Source: Entamoeba invadens IP1 (taxonomy: Eukaryota > Evosea > Mastigamoebida > Endamoebidae). Taken from it: a stretch of DNA of 13,415 nucleotides. Below the pieces are notes generated by a model, which was given only the letters and a program-made list of their open reading frames with translations, did no database searches and was not told where the DNA came from. The stretch lies in NCBI RefSeq assembly GCF_000330505.1, contig NW_004440380.1, positions 174,671-188,085 of the forward strand. Reading direction: 5' to 3'. Below are positions 1-9,161 of this stretch, piece by piece (the stretch's first letter is position 1; each line of letters opens with the position of its first letter). The position numbers and the translations under genes were made by a program.

Positions 1-75
1 ATGGTTACTACCCAAAAATGGTTACTGTCAGTGTAGAACTTTTTTTTGTAAAAATGAAAAACATTTTATTTAACA
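1..75 (+). repeat. Left terminal inverted repeat arm of the first element
   Basis: Matches the reverse complement of 1450-1526 almost base for base until about position 75, where similarity stops abruptly. It may extend left of the window. Confidence 0.88.
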
Positions 76-739
76 TTTTCAACAAATAGTCTAAAATTTT
101 TCAATATTATTTTTTGTTATTTTTAATGCATTTTTGGGAAAGTTTTTTTTAGTCAGACAAAAATTAGTCAAGAATTTTTAAAACAGCCAATTAAATTAAG
201 AATTACATTTGAAAAACAATTCGTTTTTTTATATTAATTTTTTTATTTTAATTTAATAATTGTTATAAAAATGTTTTTGTGTGAACTAAAATTGTATTTT
301 ATACAGATCATTATAATAGTAATCATCAATCTTTTATTTTTGAATAAATTTTGAATTTTTGAGAAATTTTTAAGTCTGAATTTTTTCGAAATTTATAAAA
401 AACTTGATGATATATACAATTTATACAATACAACATATTACAAACATGTATATTACATCTATTGACGATCATTATTTGTTTACTTTTATAAACAAAATAC
501 ATGTAGATACCTTTGTATTCTAAATTGATGTATTTTTATGATCCTATATTTTACTTCATATAAAAAATAAAAATAGTTATATAATAAACATATGCATTAT
601 TCAACTTACATATAAACATCAAGAGATGATTGAGAATCAAAATTTGAATAATAAGAACCACTTGGTTCAAAGAAATGTACAAGATAAACCAAGTTGATTT
701 TTTTATTAAAGACTTCTATAAATAAAACCAGTTTATTAT

Positions 740-771
740 ATTATATAATATTGTTATTATATAATATTGTA
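740..771 (+). repeat. Tandem duplication of a 16-bp AT unit
   Basis: ATTATATAATATTGTT (740-755) is followed at once by ATTATATAATATTGTA (756-771), one mismatch. It lies inside the first element and probably arose by replication slippage. Confidence 0.75.
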
Positions 772-1176
772 TATCGAAAAATAACATTTAAATTAAATTA
801 AAACTATAAACAATTATTATATAATTTAAAATATTATAATAAAACTAATAAATTTATTGTTTTATTTATTATAAAGTTTTAGTTATAAGTTCAAAAAATC
901 AAACTATATTTTATTAATAAATAACTAAATTAAACCAATAAACAAATTAAAACTTATAAACCTAAAACACGCGTTATTCATATAAAACCCCAAAAGTGGT
1001 GTTAAAATAATGTGGCAACTCGGCAGCCACTTAAAGAAAATGACACAATATAACAACAACTTTAACATACAAGTTTGTATTACCATTAATTCAAAAATAT
1101 TTTATATAATATGTATTAACAAGTAGACATAATAACAAGAACAAGTCCGCAATAATAAAAAAAGTCAAAAAGGTAT

Positions 1177-1206
1177 CGCCCTTTGGTAAGTCGATACCAA
1201 AGGGCG
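1177..1206. repeat. Perfect 12-bp hairpin inside the first element
   Basis: CGCCCTTTGGTA (1177-1188) and its exact complement TACCAAAGGGCG (1195-1206) flank a 6-base loop, AGTCGA. The stem is far richer in G+C than its surroundings. The transcript could form a stable stem-loop from either strand; no role is shown. Confidence 0.85.
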
Positions 1207-1449
1207 CATAAACTGAACACGACATAGGCACAAACGTTTTCAATTTGAGCAGGAGTTTTATAATTTGACGTAATTATTAACTATGGTTTATTACCTTATA
1301 AAATTAATAATATAAATATAATTAATTGTTAATTCAATTATGGTTTGATATTTTACACACACTCCATCTATTTTTACTTATTCAAATCAAAAAATTTATT
1401 CACTGAACCCAAAAGTCCACTTTTTCATTATCAATTTCCTTTTTAATTT

Positions 1450-1526
1450 TGTTAAATAAAATGTTTTTCATTTTTACAAAAAAGAAGTTCTACACTGACA
1501 GTAACCATTTTTTGGGTAGTAACCAT
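1450..1526 (-). repeat. Right terminal inverted repeat arm of the first element
   Basis: Reverse complement of 1-75, two bases longer because of an extra A (A6 versus A5) and one extra base in a T-rich run. It includes the shared segment TGTCAGTGTAGAAC. The arm probably continues outward to about 1539. Confidence 0.88.
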
Positions 1527-1557
1527 TTTATCACACCCCTATAGCTAGTTTTTTCGT

Positions 1558-1812
1558 TTAATTTAATTGTTCCTGTGAAAAAATGATTCTCGTGTGTAAT
1601 GGAATATTTGTTGTGAAGTTGTGTGAATGATTGTTTGTTATAATAATGTGTTTAACCGTTGTTTTATTTTCATTTAAAAATAAACAAATGGTACAATTAC
1701 ATTTTTGATAAAAACAACAGAATGTCTGTTTAAGTTTTTGTGAATCGCCGTTTTTAGTAACAAAATGAGAAAATGTTTGGTCAAAAACAGAGATAACTGA
1801 TGCTTCTGCCAT
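1558..1812 (-). CDS. Small protein with MULE/WRKY-GCM1-like zinc-finger pattern
   Basis: 84 codons, ATG at 1812 (context AACAATGG), stop at 1558-1560. Residues 33-64 fit C-x4-C-x23-H-x-H (C33, C38, H62, H64). This is the spacing known for WRKY-GCM1-type zinc fingers, a fold often found at the N-terminus of Mutator-like transposases, where it binds DNA. The degenerate MULE at 11035-12381 has a similar C-x4-C followed by W-H-x2-H. No catalytic domain follows here: the frame stops about 17 bp before the probable end of the neighbouring inverted-repeat element, so this may be a MULE N-terminus cut off by that insertion. Alternatively it is a small stand-alone zinc-finger gene. The pattern is seen directly; function is inference. 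Expression is unknown. Confidence 0.5.
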   Translation of the reverse strand: MAEASVISVFDQTFSHFVTKNGDSQKLKQTFCCFYQKCNCTICLFLNENKTTVKHIIITNNHSHNFTTNIPLHTRIIFSQEQLN

Positions 1813-1835
1813 TGTTGATTATTGATCATTATTGA

Positions 1836-1988
1836 TTAAGTTTTGAAGCTGTCGGAAATAAACACACTTGCTATTGAATCAATGATGTTGTCTGTAATTT
1901 CAATCCATTCTATAATTAAATAAGGGTTACTTTTTAGGTTTTGATATCGAAAATAAACAAAACTCGGGTTTTGTACAGTGTTCTTCCA
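1836..1988 (-). pseudogene. Met-less open stretch upstream of the zinc-finger ORF
   Basis: Fifty sense codons run on the minus strand from just after a TAA to a stop at 1836-1838, with no Met codon. The peptide looks protein-like (for example IEWIEITDNIIDSIASVF) and is not low-complexity. It lies in a different frame from the 84-codon ORF that begins 24 bp further on. An ATG in a second frame at about 1989 (MEEHC...) covers the same bases but stops early. This may be a broken 5' part of the same gene or element, or a chance frame. I recognise no family. Confidence 0.3.
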
Positions 1989-2534
1989 TTAAGTGATTAA
2001 GAGTTTTTAATTTTTAAATATTAAAAGTATAGTTTATTTAATTATTATATATTTTAGCGTGTTAAAGTTAAATATAAATCAAAATGTTCACTTTGCGCCA
2101 AAACACGGGACAAATAACAAAAGATAAAAATTTGTCGTTTTATATAAAACTTTTTACTTGTTTTACTTTATTAGATGTAAATGAGAAAAAGAAAAACCCT
2201 ATTTTCAAATTTCAAAAACCCAAAAATACAAAAATGTTTTATTTTTGTGTTATAAATTTGTATTTATAGCGGGGTTTTGGTGTAAAATGTAAGTCTTTTT
2301 AAATACTAATACAAATTTTTTAGATAGTTAATTTATTATGTTATGCGGATAAAAATGAACATTATATAATATTTTAATTTAAACATTTAATTAATTTTAT
2401 TAAAAATAATCCTGAAATATGTTAAACAAATTAATGATCAATCTATAAAAAAATAATATACAGTATGGTCATTAAATTTGTATATGTGAAACCTTGAGGC
2501 TTATGCGATTTTATAGAATAATTTTTTAGTATTA
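1989..2534. other. AT-rich stretch without a supported gene
   Basis: It holds one short plus-strand frame (2084-2269, Lys/Phe-rich, no motif), which I do not accept as a gene. Otherwise A/T runs up to the TA at 2533-2534 that marks the pogo-like insertion. Confidence 0.6.
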
Positions 2535-2579
2535 CAGTTGGGTGAACAAACTTTAGCCGGGTAATTGTACCTTAGCCCA
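2535..2579 (+). repeat. Left terminal inverted repeat with two TTAGCC boxes
   Basis: It starts with CAGTTGG straight after TA. Boxes CTTTAGCC (2551-2558) and CCTTAGCC (2570-2577) are 19 bp apart, close to two helical turns. They are better conserved between the two ends than the intervening bases, as expected for transposase-binding sites. Confidence 0.85.
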
Positions 2580-2698
2580 AACAAAACTATATATATACAA
2601 TCGTTTTATTAAACAAATTAACTATATAAAAATACAATAAATATGTTTTTTTAGTTAATGATTTCAATAACTAAAAATAAAAGAACTACAATACTCAA

Positions 2699-4386
2699 AT
2701 GCAAAGTGTTGAACCAGAAACATTCTTTGATGCAATAAAGAAAACTATCAAAGAAAACCAAATTGTTAAACCGTTCACTGTTCCCCCAACAAAAACCAAA
2801 AGAAAACAAACAATCTCCAATAATCAAATGATAAAAATTGTCAAATTTCTAAATGAAATAAAATTAATAAACAAAGAAACAAATGAAAAGGCCTTGAAGT
2901 TGGTGAATGATTTACTAGTGGATTCAAACTTGTATCAGTATAAATCAATGATTGAACAAATCAAATATATAAAAAGACAAACGAAACAACCCAATGTTAT
3001 AATTGGATCTTTCTTTGGAATCCAAAAGGAGCAGTTTTAATCCATTTAAACATAAGACTGCAGAACAGAAACATTTTACAAAAATATCAGAAGAAATAGA
3101 CACCGCAATATCTGCACTTTTTAACTATTGCGAATCAAGACATCTAAGCGTTACTCCAACTTTGATTGATTCTGTCCGCCAGTCCGTTGATTGTATGTTT
3201 GAAAAGACAAGAAAAGGAATCATATCACACATTAAAAAATACCATGGTACAATACTAAAATTGCAAAACCCGAAGAAATGGAACGGGTATTTACAAATTT
3301 ATAAAAATATTTTCTTAAATTACATTGCTTTCTCTGATAAATTTAACAGTATATATTCTTCATTACTGTTTAACATTGATGAGATTGGATTCAATGAATA
3401 ATCCGACAAACATAATGTAACAGTCTTTACTAAAGGAGTTTCCAATGTTAAAGTCGGTATACCCAGAGCTTCGAAGAGAAGTACAAATATAGCTTGCATA
3501 TCTGCAGATGGTTTGTTGTGTGTTCCAGCAGCAGTTGTATCAAACGTTTTTGTTAATCAGTTGGTTTATGCAAAATACCCATATTTGGATATTTTTTCTT
3601 CAAAGACCGGATTTGTCAATCGACTCATTTTTAAGAATTGGACGTATAATACAATTTTGCCATATATTGTGAACCGAAGAGCATCTTTGGTATATCAATT
3701 TTATGAAATTGTTGTAATTTTAATGGACAATTTCACTGCCCATATTGATGACAATATACGTGAAATTTTTCTTGATAATTATATATTGTTTCATTTTTTC
3801 GAACTACATTCGAGCCATATTTGTCAACCTCTCGACCTTTGTTTATTTGGAGTCGTCAAAAAATGCAGTAGTAGTTCAACACCGATATTTAAAAACACGA
3901 CAAATATAATAGAAACCACAAGATGTGAACAACCAACCAGTGGTTTTGTCTTTTCTAGCCAAATTCGAGAAGTGGAAGGAAGTGGTTTTGGAATTTTTGA
4001 TTCATTGATTGATGAATGGGTTAAACAATTAGATGATCCACTTGCTAAAAAAACAACACAACAAAGAGCAGAAAGGGGGGAGTGTCATTACCGGACATCT
4101 CATGAAAGTGATGAGAATTATCGAAGAAAAAGCAACCAGAAAGAACGTTGAATCTCCTTTTGCGCGAGCTGGTTTCGTTGTTGTTACTGAAGGTTTAAAC
4201 AATCGAGTATATGTAGACATTAGGTCTGCGAGAATTTTCATGAACACAACAACAGTCAAGCCAACACCCGGAGAATTGGAGAAGTCAACGCCTCCAAAAT
4301 CAACAACCACACTTGTTAGAGTACGGGAAGTGACCGAAGAAAGTCTAAAGATGTTAGAAGAAACATTAAATACAAATTTTCATTAA
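2699..4386 (+). pseudogene. Pogo-like transposase (DD35D), broken by two frameshifts and one stop
   Basis: About 560 codons if read through, starting at ATG 2699 and ending at 4386; pogo-type transposases are of similar size. Frame 2 is used to about 3040, frame 3 from about 3003 to 4080, and frame 1 from about 4033. In frame 3 a TAA at 3399-3401 directly follows NIDEIGFNE. Catalytic motifs survive: D at 3378 (NIDEIGF), D at 3726 (ILMDNFTAH) and D at 3834 (HSSHICQPLDL), with 35 residues between the second and third, as in DDE_1/pogo families. SPFARAGF near 4155 resembles the conserved segment after the catalytic core. The N-terminal 230 residues should bind the TTAGCC ends, but I see no clear helix-turn-helix signature. 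The last frame change lies between 4033 and 4080, near an A7 run (4047-4053) and a G6 run (4075-4080). The element could not mobilise itself. Confidence 0.85.
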
Positions 4387-4637
4387 AATTCAGTATTGGG
4401 CATTTCAAACAAACTTTGTGTTGTGCTTAAATGATCCCTTCATGTTATTATTCGACTTTTTCTGTGTTTTTTAATTAATAGTTCAACAAATGAATGGTTT
4501 TCCCGTTTTATTACTTGCGGAATATTTTGGGGACTAAGGTTTATTTTTTGAAATAAACGTTTTTTCGATTTTTTGAATTAAAACCCCGTGTTTTTTAAGA
4601 AAATGACAAGTACTTACCCAGTAAAATTAAAAATAGA

Positions 4638-4682
4638 TGGGCTAAAGTACATTTCTTGGGCTAAGGTTAATTTACTCAATTG
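4638..4682 (-). repeat. Right terminal inverted repeat with two TTAGCC boxes
   Basis: Inverted partner of 2535-2579. Boxes appear on the plus strand as GGCTAAGG (4659-4666) and GGCTAAAG (4640-4647), at the same distances from the end as on the left. TA follows at 4683-4684. Confidence 0.85.
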
Positions 4683-4684
4683 TA

Positions 4685-6209
4685 TATTATTTTGGAGTTC
4701 ATTTTCCTGTTATTCGATTGGCTAAAAACGAACTAACATGTAAAACATTGAATTTAAGCCATTTAACTCAACATAACTACTTCAAAAAACAAGTAAATTT
4801 GGACAAAAACCACTTTTTATAAAACAGTCATAATTTTTGGAAAAGGAAAATATGGTTAATATTATTGTTACAAAATTATAAAATTTATTATAATTTTCAA
4901 CACAAAAAATTATAACATTATTAAATATTTACTATACATTTTATTATTTCAGTTTATAATAAATTTATCATTATTTTGTTAATATTTAAACAACACTCGA
5001 CACTAAAATGAATTACGATATTTTGGGTTGTGTATCACGGCCCTCACGACCGGCCTGCGTATGAAAAACACAAACAAAAGTTTGACAATGAGCTGCACCA
5101 ACCAATCTGAACGTCAATACAACATTTTTAAATAACTGCGTTGCTTATAAAAAAACAAACCATAAAGCTAATACTCACTTACACATTTAAATACATTTAA
5201 AATATTTATCAAGTTGTAAACGAATTGTGTTTTGTTTTAAACCCTGAAAATACAATTAAATAATAACAAATTTAAAATATAACACTGTTAACCATTTTTA
5301 TTTGTTTAATTATAACAAATATAACTATTAATTATTTTTTAATTTAGTTAATTATTAAGAAACACACAAATTAATAATGAATTATTATATAATCATTGAT
5401 ATAATTAAAATACTATTTTAATATTAATATGTTGGTATCGTTACTAAACATAATTATTGATTGTTTTCATTTTTTGCATTGCCAAATTTAAATCAATGGG
5501 GGTTTGCTTAATTTACGAATCATAAAACCAAGAAAAATGCCAATTTTGTTATTAAAAATTCCGAATTAATACATCCACTTTTAAATTTATACCTTCAGTT
5601 TCACCCCTGTATACATATGTAAATTATTAATAAAGAAAGAAGACACATTAAATGTGAAATTTGTAAATTTTAGTGTTATTATTTTTTATTTCGGGTTTGG
5701 CACTTAAGGTTTAAACAAGTTAAATTATATGTCATGTTCTAAAACAAAATGAAATGACAACAATTTTATTTTACTTCAATCCAATGACATTTTCTTATTA
5801 TTTATTTATGCGATTCAATCAAAATTTTTTCTCAAAAAGTTATTTGTTTTATTTTTCTTTAGTTTTTGGTTTAAATGTTTAAATTTTTCTTATTTGTTTT
5901 TTCTGGTTATTATTTGTTTTTCAAAACACTTTTGGTCTTATTATTTGAAGAACGGAATAAAGTGCAGTTTTGAGCATATTATTCAAAAACATTCCCAAAA
6001 CAGCATATTTTTTAATTTTTATGATTATTTTCATCAAATTGAGCAAAAATAATTCTTTTGTGAATAGGATTATTTATTTTATCCAAAAAGATTAAATGCC
6101 ATTATTTAATTGAAGTTTACAGCCCTGATGATAACAATTTTTAAAAATTAAATTTTAATACCATAATAATTATATTAAATTATTTTTTATATGGTTTATA
6201 TATCAATTA
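4685..6209. other. AT-rich intergenic DNA with one GC-rich islet
   Basis: Mostly A/T runs with stops in every frame. The exception is about 5008-5144: a segment with ACGGCCC...CCGGCC, open on both strands (plus 5012-5110, 32 codons; minus 5013-5144, 43 sense codons without Met). It may be an eroded exon or coding fragment; I cannot identify it. A sequence TTTCACCCCTGTA at about 5600 looks like a right transposon end, but I found no partner. Confidence 0.5.
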
Positions 6210-6221
6210 TTAACCCTTCGA
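6210..6221 (+). repeat. Left piggyBac-like end: TTAA + CCCTTCGA
   Basis: TTAACCCTTCGA, followed by GGACTG and then T-rich sequence. The same 12 bases occur inverted at 9883-9894. Confidence 0.68.
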
Positions 6222-7116
6222 GGACTGAAAATTTTTTATTTTTTTCTTTTTTTTTTCAGAAAAAAATTTCAAAAAATAATTTTACTTTTCCAAAAAAATG
6301 AAAATAATGGTGACTTTTCATGAACAATTTAGAATGATTTTTGACTTATTTGATAAAATAGTTCAACTTAAATTCAAACTTTTGAATTATTTATAAAACA
6401 TTTTATCATTCATAAACTCAAATTAATTGGTTTTTGTTAAAGATTCGTCCTTCAATCAATAAAATATACAATTTAACAAATTAATATTAGTAATAAAAAT
6501 AATACGAAAATAAACTGTTTTTATAAACAAATAAAAATGTTAATAAAATTGATTAAATAATATTATCAGATATTCAAGTTTTTTGAAAAACAAAATAAAA
6601 AACACTTAGAAAATGTGCAAGATTGTAGGTTTGATATAACCAATAATATTGGTTCAAACCAAAATAAAATAACAACATAACAAAAATATTATTGTTGAAA
6701 TAAAAAAAATGGATTCCACTCAAACTAAAAATACTTAGAGAACCATTTAACAACACAATATTACGATAAAAACCCACTACTTACTATTAATTTTGTTTGT
6801 TATTCAACTAACACAACAATAACATTAAATTGATTATCTTATATGGTAAAACAACGCTATAAAACATCAATTCAAGTCGAGAAAAATAGCAGTTTTGGAT
6901 ACATTAAACAATGCTTGACAAAAGAATAATAAATTGTAAAGTAATTTTAATTAGAAATAAACTATAAAAAATAAACCTTTAATAATATAACTGATAGTAA
7001 ATTTATTATATATATTATGATTGATTATAACAATAATTATAATAATATTAAAACTTAACCAAATAAACACCAATACAAATATAATTAAATTGAGCCAAGC
7101 ATAAACAGCCTTGATT
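6222..7116. other. AT-rich interior of the piggyBac-like unit, no gene
   Basis: Long A and T runs. A minus-strand 67-codon frame at 6574-6777 encodes only Phe/Tyr/Leu/Asn-rich peptide and has no motif. Nothing resembling a transposase is seen. Confidence 0.6.
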
Positions 7117-7444
7117 ATGCTTATTCCTTTTTCATTTGAAACTTTCTCCTTCTCTTGTCTTTCGTTGATTTTTGGATTGATTTTCCACCAGACAAAACGA
7201 TGTTTTCATACAAATCCTTTCTGATGTCGACATTGCACTTCATGATTGAGTCGTAAGTTGTCTATGGATACCTAATGTTTCCATACTAAAAATAGATGGC
7301 TGGAAAATGTGCTTTTGGGCATCTGAATCTCTTGTTTCCAATAATGATGACTTGGCCTTTTGAAAGTTTGAATTTATTTTTCAAGTTCTGATGATGAGGC
7401 AGATTTTTGCATTTTTTGGTCAAATCAAATGCAAGGCGGCAAAG
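7117..7444 (-). pseudogene. act: Actin pseudogene fragment (about residues 215-318 of actin)
   Basis: Read on the minus strand, this stretch follows actin through several frame changes: LC-x2-AFD at the 7444 end (family LCYVALDF), then SSSELEK, GQVIIIGNKRFRCPKA (family GQVITIGNERFRCPEA), GIH-like codons, [16 protein letters not shown] and ENIVLSGG, ending with QMKKEIS (family RMQKEIT). It spans about 109 codons for about 104 actin residues, so it is nearly collinear. Damage includes a TAA just after SSSELEK, a TAG after AIYF, and single-base indels, for example in the codons for GIHETTY. Both ends of the gene are missing: the first ~214 residues and the last ~58 are not recognisable in the flanks. 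Actin forms cytoplasmic filaments; this copy cannot. The identity is secure; whether it arrived by retroposition, duplication or transposon capture is not shown. Confidence 0.93.
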
Positions 7445-8280
7445 TTATTTATAGTAATAAGTATTTATTTATTTTTGGAATTTTTATTTTAAATATAATA
7501 AGAAATTTGTGTGTTGTTTCACACAATTATTTAATGTTGATTTACAATATTTATTGGATATTCAAATGTTTTTCGGGATATTAAGATTAAAAAATGATAA
7601 TTTTTGATTATAAATTGGTTTGCACATTGTTGTTTAAAATAGTGCAACTTGAAACTATCAATCTATCCATAACAAATCTTGAAATAACCAACTCAATTAT
7701 CGTGTTTATTCAAATTTATATCAAGTATTTTCTTTGTTTTATCACAAACTTTTTGTTTTGTAGCAAGTGACGTTGTTTTATGTAAGATTTAATTAGTACT
7801 TTTAAATAATTTAAACCATTTTATTGTTTAACAATCTCCAAATAAAAAACGCCAAAAATGTTCTTTGCATTTAATTTGTTAAATTAGTATTCATTAATTA
7901 AAAATAACTATAAATGTCTTGCATCATTAAAACAATTGAACAAAACGGGGTAAATATTCTGTATTTATTTTTAAAAAATTTAACAAAAAAATCTATTTAA
8001 AAACACAAAACACAATTCGTTACAAAATCAATCAAATAAACAATACATTATTAAATAATCTAATATTTTTAACTATAACTGTTAACAATATTATAAGTGA
8101 CATTTATATGTCTATTTCTTATTGATCCATTGTCGTGGAATGACAGATAGTCGTTAATTTAAAATATTCTTCAAAATTATCTATTTTAAAATAATAATTT
8201 TTATCGTATTTTTGTTATTTGGTGTGTTTGAATAACATTATTATAACATTATTATCATATTAAAAAATAAATTATTAATA

Positions 8281-8335
8281 TTTTATTATTATTATTATAT
8301 TATTATTTTAGACTCTATTTTATTAATAATAAAAT
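8281..8335. repeat. ATT microsatellite plus 9-bp AT palindrome
   Basis: An ATT/TTA run (8281-8310) is followed by ATTTTATTA (8317-8325), one base, then its exact complement TAATAAAAT (8327-8335). Confidence 0.7.
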
Positions 8336-8416
8336 AATATTATAAATGTAATATGTTATCAATTCTAACATTCAAATAATTCAAATTGTTATCTATATAA
8401 CAACTACATCAAGGAT

Positions 8417-8428
8417 ATCACATGTGAT
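8417..8428. repeat. 12-bp perfect palindrome ATCACATGTGAT
   Basis: Self-complementary with no loop; GATCA motifs recur close by (8424-8441). It could be a dimeric protein site, but no gene is adjacent. Confidence 0.5.
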
Positions 8429-9136
8429 CATTTTATTGATCATTCACTAAACTAGTGTATTTCTGTTTATATAAATAAATGTTTATTTGTTTTAATTCAA
8501 ACTGTGTATTTTAGTCAAAATGCGCTTTATTCTAAACACTATGTATCTTCAATAATGATAACATTATAAAAAGGGGTGATTATACCATTTTTGTTATAAT
8601 TATACATAAAATACAATAGTTTTAATTACACAACATTGTTATATCAATGTGATCACTAATTACTTCGATGAAATCACGTTGTAATAAAGATATGATTGTT
8701 GTTGTGTTATTGTGTCAAAAATGTCTTTGTTGAGAGTAACTATATATAACAATTATAATTATCAAACTATTAAAAATAACATGATAAATTATTAATAATA
8801 TATTAATTTATTTTATTATAAATTATAGTTTAAAGTGTTGTTATTGGTTTTGGTTGTGTTGTTTTTACACTTGTGTTTTTCTTTGTTTTTTATTATCTCA
8901 ATACATTTACTATTAGTTTTTTGTTTGTTGCCCAAAAATGCATAATTCGAAAATGAATAAACAATGGCTGCAAAATAAACGATTATTTACCAAATACAAA
9001 TCTTTATATTCTAGATATATTGCATAAAACACGTTTTGCCTTTTGTTTTTGTTTGAAAATTATAAAATATTCAAATTACAAACAACAAATTCATATCTTG
9101 CTTCCTCGACAGTGGCACGAAGTGAATTTCAACGAG

Positions 9137-9161
9137 TGATCACAAAACCTTGTGGTGATCA
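9137..9161. repeat. Inverted repeat TGATCAC / GTGATCA
   Basis: Seven-base arms (9137-9143 and 9155-9161) flank 11 bases, AAAACCTTGTG, whose inner part can extend the pairing. It lies in a short G+C-richer patch. Confidence 0.55.

Larger units (their letters stand above)
1..1539. mobile_element. Non-autonomous DNA transposon with long terminal inverted repeats (left end cut by window)
   Basis: Bases 1-75 are repeated in inverted orientation at 1450-1526, with one mismatch and two one-base length differences in A or T runs. Each arm carries ATGGTTACT twice, 17 bp apart (1-9 and 18-26 on the left). The right arm continues outward as rc GGGGTGTGATAAA, followed by TA at 1540-1541, a plausible boundary; the matching outer left end is off the window. 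The interior is AT-rich, has no open frame of note, and holds a 12-bp hairpin (1177-1206) and a weaker stem GTGGC/GCCAC (1012-1016/1026-1030). Superfamily is unknown: long arms suggest a MULE-type or Tc1/mariner-type non-autonomous element. The inverted repeat is seen directly; the boundary and class are inference. Confidence 0.8.
2535..4682 (+). mobile_element. Pogo-like Tc1/mariner transposon, full length but inactive
   Basis: A 2148-bp unit with TA on both sides (2533-2534 and 4683-4684), the target duplication of the Tc1/mariner superfamily. The left end reads CAGTTGGGTGAACAAAC; the reverse complement of the right end reads CAATTGAGTAAATTAAC. The ends pair without gaps at about 33 of 45 positions. 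Each end holds two TTAGCC boxes 19 bp apart, and a weaker copy lies at 4531-4539. Inside is a broken DDD transposase on the plus strand. The boundaries are read directly; naming the pogo-like branch rests on the transposase motifs. Confidence 0.88.

Noticed and set aside
2084..2269. 61-codon plus-strand frame
   Set aside because: Lys/Phe/Asn-rich, no motif or homology that I recognise, and lies in AT-rich intergenic DNA; probably chance.
4029..4310. 93-codon minus-strand frame
   Set aside because: Antisense shadow of the C-terminal part of the pogo-like transposase; the plus-strand peptide fits the family.
6574..6777. 67-codon minus-strand frame
   Set aside because: Phe/Tyr/Leu-rich peptide expected from translating A/T runs; no motif.
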